Below are positions 1 to 6,710 of a stretch of DNA of 21,100 bases, piece by piece. The stretch is from DATCLS01 sp035265325 (GTDB lineage: Bacteria; Actinomycetota; Acidimicrobiia; Acidimicrobiales; VFJN01): the NCBI GenBank assembly GCA_035265325.1, contig DATFOS010000059.1:1-21100 (forward strand), written 5' to 3'. The position numbers and the translations under genes were made by a program. Each line of letters opens with the position of its first letter. The first letter of the stretch is position 1. Below the pieces are notes generated by a model. The model was not told the DNA's origin and ran no database searches. It worked only from the letters and a program-made list of their open reading frames with translations.

Positions 1-8
1 AGCACGCC

Positions 9-992
9 GTGACCCGCGCCGCCACCCCCGCCGGCGCCGACGTCGTCGACACCCGCGACATCGTCGACCTCGACGGCGGCGAGTACCTCATGGGGTCCGA
101 CCGCCACTACCTCGAGGAGGCGCCGGCCCACCGCGTGCGAGTCGATGCGTTCGCACTCGACCGGTACACGGTTACCAATCGCCGGTACGCGGCGTTCGTC
201 GACGCCACCGGCTACCGGACGGTGGCCGAGCGGCCGCTCGACCCCGCCGACTTCCCGGGCGCCCCCACGGCGAACCTGGTACCGGGGTCGCTGGTGTTCA
301 CGCCCACGCCCGGGCCGGTCGACCTCCGCCACCTCAGCCAGTGGTGGACGTGGACGCCCGGCGCCTGCTGGCGGAGGCCGGAGGGGCCGGGCTCGACGGT
401 CGCCGACCGCCTCGACCACCCGGTCGTGCACGTCGCCCCCGGGGACGCCGTGGCCTATGCGACCTGGGTCGGCGCCCGCTTGCCGACCGAGGCCGAGTGG
501 GAACTCGCCGCCCGCGGCGGCCTCGACGGGGCGGCCTTCACCTGGGGGGACGTCGCCCGCCCCGGCGGCCGGATCATGGCCAACACGTGGGACGGCCCCG
601 ACTTCCCCTGGCGGTCGACGGGGGAGTCCGGCTTCCTGCGGACCGCCCCGGTCGGGTCGTTTCCCGCCAACGGCTTCGGGCTCCACGACATGGCCGGCAA
701 TGTCTGGGAGTGGACCGCTGACTGGTGGTCCGAGCGCCACCCGCCCGCCGCCGCCACGTCGTGCTGCGTGCCGACCAACCCACGCGGCGGTGGCCGCGGG
801 ACGAGCGTCGAGGGCGCCCGGCCGGGGCCCCGCATCCCGCGCAAGGTGGTCAAGGGCGGATCGCACCTCTGCGCCGACAGCTACTGCCTGCGCTACCGGC
901 CGGCCGCCCGGCGCCCGCAGGACATCGACACCGGCATGGGCCACGTCGGGTTCCGCTGTGCCTGGCCGCCGACCGCGAGGGAGCAGCCATGA
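9..992 (+). CDS. Formylglycine-generating enzyme (SUMF1/FGE family), sulfatase activator
   Basis: The 327-residue protein is an FGE-sulfatase domain protein. FGE oxidises the active-site Cys of type I sulfatases (CxPxR) to formylglycine using O2 and copper. Seen: an N-terminal GGEYLMGSD segment, LPTEAEWELAARGG near residues 160-173, and MAGNVWEWTADWW. The C-terminal segment VKGGSHLCADSYCLRYR has Cys288 and Cys293 with the same spacing as the two copper-binding catalytic cysteines of human and actinobacterial FGE, so this is probably a true FGE and not a Cys-less relative such as EgtB. The GTG start lies 8 bases from the window edge with no visible ribosome site. The bases around it (GTGA) would fit a 4-base overlap with the stop of an upstream gene, so the start is uncertain. 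The stop overlaps the next start as ATGA. The nearest sulfatase (2083-2876) is broken, so the real substrate must lie elsewhere if it exists. Confidence 0.9.
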   Translation: MTRAATPAGADVVDTRDIVDLDGGEYLMGSDRHYLEEAPAHRVRVDAFALDRYTVTNRRYAAFVDATGYRTVAERPLDPADFPGAPTANLVPGSLVFTPTPGPVDLRHLSQWWTWTPGACWRRPEGPGSTVADRLDHPVVHVAPGDAVAYATWVGARLPTEAEWELAARGGLDGAAFTWGDVARPGGRIMANTWDGPDFPWRSTGESGFLRTAPVGSFPANGFGLHDMAGNVWEWTADWWSERHPPAAATSCCVPTNPRGGGRGTSVEGARPGPRIPRKVVKGGSHLCADSYCLRYRPAARRPQDIDTGMGHVGFRCAWPPTAREQP

Positions 993-1903
993 CCACCTCC
1001 CCTTTGCCGTCCTGGCGGCCCGGTGCCGCACGCGACGCGATCCTCGGCTTCCTGGACGACCTCGACCACGTCCCCGTGGACGAGCGGGTCGCCTACGTCG
1101 ACAACGACGGCACGATGTGGTGCGAGAAGCCGACGTACGTGCAGCTCGACTTCTTCGTCGACGCCCTGCGCACCCGCGTGGCCGACGACCCCCGCCTGGG
1201 TGAGCGACCCGAGTTCGCCGCCGTGCTCGCCGGCGACATGGCCGCCATCGGCGAGATCGGCCTGGCCCAGGTCGCCGGGGCCCTGACCGCCCTGTTCGAC
1301 GGCCACACCCCGGACGAGTTCGCCACCGCGGTCGACTCGTTCCTCGACCGCTACCGCCACCCGACGCGCGGGACGGCGCTCGCCGGCGTCATCTACCAGC
1401 CCATGCTCGAGCTGCTCGACGAGCTGCGGGCCCGCGACTTCACGGTCGGCATCGTCACCGGCGGCGGGACCGAGTTCGTCCGGCAGGTCAGCACGCGCTG
1501 CTACGGCGTCGAGCCGGGCATGGTCGTCGGCACGCTCATCGGGTACGCGTTCGCCCGCGACGACGACGGCCGGCCGGTCGTCCGCCGCACCACCTCGCAG
1601 CTCGGGAGCGCGAACGAGGGCGGCGCCAAGGTCGAGCACATCCAGTCCCAGGTCGGGCGGCCGCCGATCCTGGCCGTGGGCAACTCGGGCGGCGACCGCG
1701 AGATGCTCGAGTGGGCCCGGGCCAGCCGCCACGGCGGCCTCGCCGTCCTGGTCGACCACGACGACGCCGAGCGGGAGTTCGCGTACCGGAGCATGGCGGT
1801 GTCGTTCGCGGAGGACGAGCCGATCACCGCGGTCGCCGAGCGCCTCGGGTGGGTCGTCGTCAGCATGAAGGACGACTGGGACACGGTCTTCGCTCCCAGC
1901 TGA
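989..1903 (+). CDS. HAD-superfamily hydrolase (phosphoserine phosphatase-like)
   Basis: The 304-residue protein has all four HAD motifs. Motif I is DNDGT at residues 38-42, with Asp38 as nucleophile and Asp40 as general acid. Motif II is Thr157 in GIVTGGG, motif III is probably Lys214, and motif IV is GNSGGD at 231-236. A helical insertion of about 100 residues between motifs I and II is consistent with a C1-type cap. HAD enzymes of this layout are usually phosphatases; the substrate cannot be read from sequence. The ATG was chosen because it overlaps the FGE stop as ATGA, which implies translational coupling and a shared transcript, and because motif I then sits at the expected distance. There is no signal peptide, so it is probably cytosolic. 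A degraded copy of residues about 127-154 is present at 15183-15263 on the other strand. Confidence 0.88.
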   Translation: MTTSPLPSWRPGAARDAILGFLDDLDHVPVDERVAYVDNDGTMWCEKPTYVQLDFFVDALRTRVADDPRLGERPEFAAVLAGDMAAIGEIGLAQVAGALTALFDGHTPDEFATAVDSFLDRYRHPTRGTALAGVIYQPMLELLDELRARDFTVGIVTGGGTEFVRQVSTRCYGVEPGMVVGTLIGYAFARDDDGRPVVRRTTSQLGSANEGGAKVEHIQSQVGRPPILAVGNSGGDREMLEWARASRHGGLAVLVDHDDAEREFAYRSMAVSFAEDEPITAVAERLGWVVVSMKDDWDTVFAPS

Positions 1904-1912
1904 GAACCGCCG

Positions 1913-2107
1913 TCACAGCAGGGCCGCTCCGACGGCGGCCCACGACGCCAGCGCCACGAGGAAGGTGAGCGGCACGAACCGGGCGGCGAACGGCCGGTCG
2001 AAGGTCCCGGCCTGCAGGGCCACCAGCTTCCGCACGACACGACGATGCGCCCCCACGGCCCCAACAACGCGGGTCGCGGGCGGACCAGCGCCTCGCGGAT
2101 CGCGGCC
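1913..2107 (-). pseudogene. C-terminal fragment of a membrane protein (possible remnant)
   Basis: The minus strand is open from 2107 down to a TGA at 1913-1915 and has no obvious start. The last part, from about 2075, reads as a plausible C-terminus: a basic stretch (HRRVVRKLVALQAGTFDRPF) and then a hydrophobic helix ending LTFLVALASWAAVGAALL. This looks like the end of a polytopic membrane protein, but I do not recognise the family. Its upstream part runs into the arylsulfatase remnant near 2083 and cannot continue beyond 2107. It could be a real gene tail left by a deletion or inversion, or a chance open frame in GC-rich DNA. Confidence 0.35.
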
Positions 2108-2876
2108 TCACCTACACCCAATGGCACACGACCGCACTGTGCTCGCCGACGCGCTCCACGCTGCTCACGGGCCGCAACCACCACCAGAACGGCTTCGCCT
2201 CGATCTCGGAGACGGCGCTCGGGTTCCCCGGCTACAGCTCACACATCCCGCCGGAGAACGCCACGATGGCCACGGTGCTGCGCGACGCCAGTACCACGTC
2301 GCGGTGCCGAAGACCGGCACCTACACGTACTACCCCGGCACGTTGGAGGTGCCGGAACACTCGACGGCTAACACCCACGTCGGGTCGTGGAAGGTGCTCG
2401 CCGAGGTCGACGTCGCCCGTGCCGACGCCCAGGGCGTGGTGTTCGCCCAGGGCTCCCGCTTCGGCGGGCACTCCCTGTTCCTCAAGGACGGGAAGCTGCA
2501 CTACGTGTACAACCTCCTCGGCGTCGGCGAGGAGCAGACGTGGACCGCCGACCTGCCCGCGCCGGGCCGGCACATCTTCGGTATCGACTTCGCACGCGAG
2601 GGCGTCGACGACGAGCACCAGCCGATCGGCACCACGACGCTCTACGTCGACGATCGGCAGGTGGCGAAGGGGCCCCATGCGGGCCATGGCGATCCAGTTC
2701 TCGCTCTGCGGCGAGGGCCTCTGCATCGGCTACGACGGCGGCGACGCCGTCAGCCGGCAGTACGCACCGACGTTCCCGTTCTCCGGCGGCGAGATCATCC
2801 AGGGGTCTTCAACGTCACCGAGGAGGCGTACCTCGACGCCGAGGCGCGTCTCGCCGCCCTCATGGCCCGTGACTGA
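2083..2876 (+). pseudogene. Arylsulfatase pseudogene (internally deleted and frameshifted)
   Basis: Read across frames, this is a remnant of a large type I arylsulfatase of the AtsD-like kind. Frame 1 (about 2083-2289) encodes RLADRGLTYTQWHTT, then ALCSPTRSTLLTGRNHHQNG (the CxPxR sulfatase signature, whose Cys would become formylglycine), and on to ENATMATVLRD. Frame 3 (about 2290-2676) then encodes family C-terminal sequence: TYTYYPGTLEVPE, VFAQGSRFGGHSLFLKDGKL and TTTLYVDDRQVAKGP. Frame 1 resumes to about 2803 (FSLCGEGLCIGYDGGDAVS), and frame 3 returns for VFNVTEEAYLD and ends ALMARD-stop. From memory, intact members are roughly 750-800 residues, so about 500 residues of the catalytic domain and the N-terminal metal-binding segment are missing. 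The last two frame changes fall at G/C homopolymers and could be sequencing errors; the large deletion could not. No functional product is expected. Confidence 0.85.
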
Positions 2877-2992
2877 GCCGAGGTCGCGGCCCGCCCACGT
2901 CCGGTGATCGGCCGCCGTCCGGCGTCACCCGACGGGGGTGACGACCGGGCGGCGACGCCGGCCGAGGATCGTCCCGGGGGTGTCGGTCGGCG

Positions 2993-2999
2993 AGAGGAG
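2993..2999 (+). promoter_or_regulatory. Ribosome binding site for the GAP family gene
   Basis: AGAGGAG lies 5 bases before GTG 3005. It supports that GTG as the start, and the encoded N-terminus then begins directly with a membrane segment. Confidence 0.6.
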
Positions 3000-3004
3000 C
3001 GCAC

Positions 3005-3682
3005 GTGGGCGAGGCCATCGGAGAGGTGCTGCCGCTCGGGGTGGGTGTCGCCCTGAGCCCCCTGCCGATCATCGCGGTGGTGCTGATGCTCGTCTCGGCT
3101 CGCGCCCGGACGAACGGCCCGGCGTTCGTCCTGGGCTGGCTGCTGGGGCTGGCGATCGTGGGAGCGATCGTGTTCGTGCTGGCCGGCCCGGCCGACTCGG
3201 CGGAGGGCGGTGACCCGCCGACCTGGGCGAGCGTCGTGCAACTCGTCCTCGGCGCGGCGCTGCTGTTGCTGGCGCTCCGCCAGTTCCGGGGGCGGCCGCG
3301 GGAGGGCGACGAGCAGCCGATGCCGGCCTGGATGGGGGCGCTGGACGGCTTCGGCCCGGGCAAGGCGTTGGGGGCCGGCGCCCTGCTGTCGGGGCTCAAC
3401 CCGAAGAACTTGCTGCTGGCCGTCAGCGCGGCGGCCACGATCGCCCAGACCGGGATCCCCGGCGGCGAGCAGGCGATCGCCTACGGCGTGTTCGCCCTGC
3501 TCGGGACCGTCGGCGTGGCGGCGCCCGTCGTCGTCTTCCTCGTGAAGGGCGACGCCGCCAAGGCCGTGCTCGCCCGGCTGGAGGCCTGGATGGGCCACAA
3601 CAACGCCGTGATCATGGCCGTGTTGTGCCTGGTCATCGGCGCGAAGCTCGTGGGGCAGGCCGTCAGCGGCCTCGCCGGCTGA
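3005..3682 (+). CDS. GAP/Sap family integral membrane protein (LysE-like fold)
   Basis: The 225-residue protein has about six hydrophobic segments. It begins MGEAIGEVLPLGVGVALSPL and contains the family-typical stretch GAGALLSGLNPKNLLLAVSA. This matches the actinobacterial GAP family (glycopeptidolipid- or sulfolipid-addressing proteins), which are LysE-like small membrane transporters or facilitators linked to export of surface lipids in mycobacteria. The substrate here is unknown. A loop rich in Arg, Glu and Asp (RGRPREGDE) lies between helices three and four. The GTG start is supported by an upstream AGAGGAG. The SulP gene starts 5 bases after the stop, so the two are probably co-transcribed. 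Confidence 0.85.
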   Translation: MGEAIGEVLPLGVGVALSPLPIIAVVLMLVSARARTNGPAFVLGWLLGLAIVGAIVFVLAGPADSAEGGDPPTWASVVQLVLGAALLLLALRQFRGRPREGDEQPMPAWMGALDGFGPGKALGAGALLSGLNPKNLLLAVSAAATIAQTGIPGGEQAIAYGVFALLGTVGVAAPVVVFLVKGDAAKAVLARLEAWMGHNNAVIMAVLCLVIGAKLVGQAVSGLAG

Positions 3683-3687
3683 GGGCC

Positions 3688-5376
3688 GTGGGCGCCGTCC
3701 TGCTCCCGTCCCTGCGCGGCTACAGGCGCCGCTGGCTGAGCCGGGACGTCGTCGCCGGCCTGACCGTGTGGGCCGTGCTGGTCCCGGAGGCGCTGGCGTA
3801 CGCCACGATCGCCGGCGTCTCCCCCGTGGTCGGCCTGTACGCGGCGCCGCCGGCACTGGTGCTCTACGCACTCTTCGGCAGCTCGCGGCACCTGGTGGTG
3901 GGGCCGATGTCGGCCACGGCGGCGCTGTCGGCGGCCGCCGTGGCGGACGTCGCCACCGATGGGGACGTCGTGGCCCTCACGGCGGCCCTGGCCGTCGTCA
4001 CCGGCGTGATCGCCGCCGTCGCCGGCCTCTGCCGGCTCGGCTTCGTGTCCAACTTCATCTCCGAGCCGGTGCTCAAGGGCTTCATCATCGGGATGGCCCT
4101 CACGATCATCGTCGGACAGCTCCCCAAGCTGTTCGGGGTCGAGCGGGGCGAGGGTGACTTCTTCGAACAGCTGGGCCACCTGGTCGCGAACCTCGGCGAC
4201 ACGAGCCTGACCACCCTGGCGGTCGGGCTCGTGTCGCTCGCGGTCGTCCTGGCGCTGCGGCGCTTCCTCCCGCTCGTGCCCGGGTCGCTCGTCGCCGTGG
4301 CGCTCGGCGTCGTGGCCGTGGCGCTCGCCGACCTCGACGACCACGGGGTCGCGATCGTCGGCCCCATCGACTCCGGCCTGCCGGCGTTCGGCCTGCCCGA
4401 CGTCAGCGCCCGTGACTGGGGCCGCCTCGCCGGCGCGGCGGTCGGCGTCATGTTCATCGGCTTCGCCGAGGGGCTGGGCGCGGCCAAGACGTACGCCGCC
4501 AGGGAGCACTACGACATCGACGCCAACCGCGAGCTGATCGGCCTCGGCGCCGCCAACGTCGGGTCCGGCTTGTCCGGCGGCATGGTGGTCAACGGCAGCC
4601 TCTCCAAGACGGCGGTCAACGGCACGGCCGGGGCGCGCACCCAGGTGTCCGGCCTGGTGGTCGCCGTGCTCACGGTGGTCACGCTGCTCCTGCTCACCGG
4701 GCTGTTCGAGGACCTCCCGGAGGCCACGTTGGCCGCCGTCGTCATCGCCGCCGTGGTCGAGCTCGTGGACCTCCGGGCGCTCGGCGAGCTGCGGCGTGCC
4801 TACACCCCGCAGCTGCGGTCGATCTACGGGGTCGCGGCCCGCCCCGACCTCATCGCCGCCCTCGCCGCGCTGGTCGGCGTCCTGGTGTTCGACACCCTGC
4901 CGGGCCTGTTCATCGGCATCGGGGCCTCGCTGTTCCTGCTCGTCTACCGGGCCTCGCACCCCCACATCGCGCTCCTCGGGCGGGTCCCGCGCACCGACAC
5001 GTTCGCCGACCTCGACCGCGACCCCACCGCCCGCGCCGTCCCCGGCGTCCTGGTGGTCCGCCCCGAGACCGGGCTGTTCTTCGCCAACGCCGAGGCCGTC
5101 CGCAGCCACCTCCAGGCCCTTGTGGACGACGACACGCGCGTCGTCGTCCTCGACGCCGAGACCGTGCCCTCGATCGACCTCACCGCCGTGCGGGCGCTCG
5201 ACCAGCTCGCCGACGACCTCGAGCGGCGGGGCGTGCGCTTCGCCATCGCCCGTGACGTCGGCCAGGTCCGTGACATCCTCACCGAGGCCGCCGGGCCCAC
5301 CACCCGCGACCGCCTCTACCCGACGGTGCGCGCCGCCGTCGCCGCCCTGGCCGCCGAACCGGCGCCGGAGGCGTGA
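3688..5376 (+). CDS. SulP family sulfate/anion permease with C-terminal STAS domain
   Basis: The 562-residue protein is full length for the SulP (SLC26-like) family. Its membrane domain starts with GLTVWAVLVPEALAYATIAG, followed by VSPVVGLYAAPPALVLYALF and GSSRHLVVGPMSATAALSA, the conserved SulP transmembrane 1-3 region. FISEPVLKGFIIGMALTI and the GGMVVNGSLSKTAVN segment follow. The last ~130 residues form a STAS domain (VLVVRPETGLFFANAE, then VVVLDAETVPSIDLTAVRAL). It probably moves sulfate or another anion across the cytoplasmic membrane; SulP proteins also carry bicarbonate, so the substrate is unproven. GTG 3688 was chosen because it sits just after the GAP stop, with GAGGG overlapping that stop, and because the upstream in-frame extension overlaps the GAP gene and is Arg-rich shadow sequence. 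No frameshift was seen. Confidence 0.92.
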   Translation: MGAVLLPSLRGYRRRWLSRDVVAGLTVWAVLVPEALAYATIAGVSPVVGLYAAPPALVLYALFGSSRHLVVGPMSATAALSAAAVADVATDGDVVALTAALAVVTGVIAAVAGLCRLGFVSNFISEPVLKGFIIGMALTIIVGQLPKLFGVERGEGDFFEQLGHLVANLGDTSLTTLAVGLVSLAVVLALRRFLPLVPGSLVAVALGVVAVALADLDDHGVAIVGPIDSGLPAFGLPDVSARDWGRLAGAAVGVMFIGFAEGLGAAKTYAAREHYDIDANRELIGLGAANVGSGLSGGMVVNGSLSKTAVNGTAGARTQVSGLVVAVLTVVTLLLLTGLFEDLPEATLAAVVIAAVVELVDLRALGELRRAYTPQLRSIYGVAARPDLIAALAALVGVLVFDTLPGLFIGIGASLFLLVYRASHPHIALLGRVPRTDTFADLDRDPTARAVPGVLVVRPETGLFFANAEAVRSHLQALVDDDTRVVVLDAETVPSIDLTAVRALDQLADDLERRGVRFAIARDVGQVRDILTEAAGPTTRDRLYPTVRAAVAALAAEPAPEA

Positions 5377-5454
5377 GCACGTCCCCCCGGCCGGGTGGCG
5401 CATGCGTGCTCGACTCCCTCGGCGTGGCCGACGACGCCCGACGGACGACGCCGC

Positions 5455-5473
5455 GCCGCCCGTGCGGGGCGGC
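5455..5473. terminator. GC-rich hairpin between convergent genes (candidate terminator)
   Basis: GCCGCCC and GGGCGGC form a perfect 7-bp stem around a 5-base loop (GTGCG). It lies between the SulP stop at 5376 and the convergent remnant ending at 5479. There is no T tract. A U-less terminator is possible in this GC range, but so is a chance stem. Confidence 0.35.
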
Positions 5474-5478
5474 CGCGG

Positions 5479-5820
5479 TCAGGCGGGGGGCGCCCTCGCC
5501 GGGGCGTGGGCCCGGAGGGCGGCCGTCACGGTGGGGTGGAGGCGCCCGGCCTCGGCCCAGTCGCGCCAGCCGGGGGCGCGCCGGGCGGATGCCAGCGCCC
5601 GCGGCGGGAGCGAGGCGACCCAGAGCGTGACGCCGGTGCGTTCGAGCTGCTCGGCGGCGTCGCGCACGACGTTGAGGACGGTGACCGAGATCGGGCCGGA
5701 CGTGGTGGCGTCGAGGACGACGACGTCCGGCCGGGGGTCGGTGCGCTCGACGGCCGCGGCCACCTCGCGCACGACCTGGCGCACGTTGGCCGTGTAGAGC
5801 GGGGCGCCGACTCCCCGCCA
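5479..5820 (-). pseudogene. STAS-domain tail of a second SulP permease (truncated remnant)
   Basis: The minus strand reads WRGVGAPLYTANVRQVVREV, then PDVVVLDATTSGPISVTVLN, then LERTGVTLWVASLPPRAL, ending shortly after HPTVTAALRAHA. This is the C-terminal STAS domain of a SulP transporter; the APLYTAN segment corresponds to the first STAS strand (GLFFANAE in the intact SulP at 3688-5376). The preceding codons lose all similarity near 5815-5820, and no membrane domain follows upstream. A GTG inside the domain (5784) would give about 101 residues but would cut off the first strand, so a truncated gene is likelier than a stand-alone STAS protein. Because it is convergent with the intact SulP and divergent in sequence, it is not a simple tandem duplication. 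Confidence 0.65.
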
Positions 5821-5848
5821 CCGTCGCCGCCGTGGGCCCGGACGGCAT

Positions 5849-5908
5849 CACCCCGTCGGGGTGGGCCGGCCCGCCGCACGGCGGGTGCCCGACGACCCCG
5901 CACGGGGT
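5849..5908. repeat. Cluster of short palindromes
   Basis: Several hyphenated palindromes are packed into 60 bases. CACCCCG-T-CGGGGTG is at 5849-5863, the perfect GGGCCGGCCC at 5863-5872, CCCGCCG-CA-CGGCGGG at 5870-5885, and ACCCCG-CA-CGGGGT at 5895-5908. The main centres are about 22-24 bases apart. They lie between the SulP remnant and the 3' end of the maltokinase-cap gene, so termination, RNA structure or protein binding are all possible. High GC raises the chance rate for such stems. Confidence 0.45.
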
Positions 5909-6003
5909 GAGGTGCGCTTTGGCGCCACAGCCCATCGTGGCGACCATCAGCCCCCGTGGCCGTGGGGCGCGGCAGGGAGACGGCTGGCTGACGTTCGCCG
6001 GCC

Positions 6004-6627
6004 CTACCGTTCCCGAACCTCCGCGAGGACGACGGCGTCCTGCTGCCCGTCCCAGGTCGCCGTGAGCCCGATGGGAGGGCGAGGCCCGGGAAGGGGGCGC
6101 CGGAACACGGTCAGCTCGAACCGGTCGTTGCGAAACACGCAAGCGGTCGTGTCGTCGGCCGCGAGCTCGAAGCCGTCGACGGGCACTCGCTCCTGGGCCC
6201 AACCTCCCCCATGGATGCGGACGTTGCTCGGCGCGATGTACCAGCGGCCCTCGTAGACGACCATGCCGAGGGCCTCGCCCTGACCCGTCATGGCCACGGC
6301 GGCGAGCATGACGATGAGCCGAGGGTCACGCAGCCCGTCGTAGACCCAGCGGGTGCCGAGCACGGAGTGCTGCATCTCGGTGATGAGCGCGTCCTCGGCG
6401 TCGTCGAGGGGTTCGTCCCGGTAGGTGAGCGGGACCTGCATCAGCTCTCCTCCCGCCGTGACGAGGTGGGTCTCCATGCCGACGCGACTGTCGGGATCGT
6501 CGAATCGGTAGGACCCGATCACCTCGATGGGGTCGGCGGCCGAGGGGCCCCACGGTCGGGTCGGGGCCCACTCGGCGATGAGCTCGGCCTTGGTCGGAGT
6601 GATCGTCGCTCGGTGGAAGAGGGCCAC
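6004..6627 (-). CDS. Maltokinase N-terminal cap-like domain protein
   Basis: The 207-residue product begins ALFHRATITPTKAELIAEW and continues IEVIGSYRFDDPDSRVGMET, LVTAGGELMQVPLTYRDEPL and MQHSVLGTRWVYDGLRDPRL. This pattern matches the actinobacterial Mak_N_cap-like family, related to the N-terminal cap of maltokinase (the trehalose-to-GlcE glycogen pathway) but without the kinase domain. The biochemical role of stand-alone forms is not established as far as I know. GTG 6627 was chosen because the family sequence begins within two residues; the open frame extends further but overlaps the divergent gene. Its start is 83 bases from the acyltransferase start, so the two may share a divergent promoter region. 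It is probably soluble and cytosolic. Confidence 0.72.
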   Translation of the reverse strand: MALFHRATITPTKAELIAEWAPTRPWGPSAADPIEVIGSYRFDDPDSRVGMETHLVTAGGELMQVPLTYRDEPLDDAEDALITEMQHSVLGTRWVYDGLRDPRLIVMLAAVAMTGQGEALGMVVYEGRWYIAPSNVRIHGGGWAQERVPVDGFELAADDTTACVFRNDRFELTVFRRPLPGPRPPIGLTATWDGQQDAVVLAEVRER

Positions 6628-6710
6628 GGCACGGCACCGTAGGACGCCTGTGCCCCCAACTCCCCGGCCTTTGGAGACACTTGGCAGCGACGTTCGGTGG
6701 GGAAGGGCAG

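Noticed and set aside
3481..5403. Minus-strand open frame of 640 codons opposite the SulP and GAP genes
   Set aside because: Its composition (Asp/Gly/Glu/Arg/His-rich, no hydrophobic segments or motifs) is that expected of the antisense frame of a GC-rich membrane-protein gene; the plus strand carries a complete SulP.
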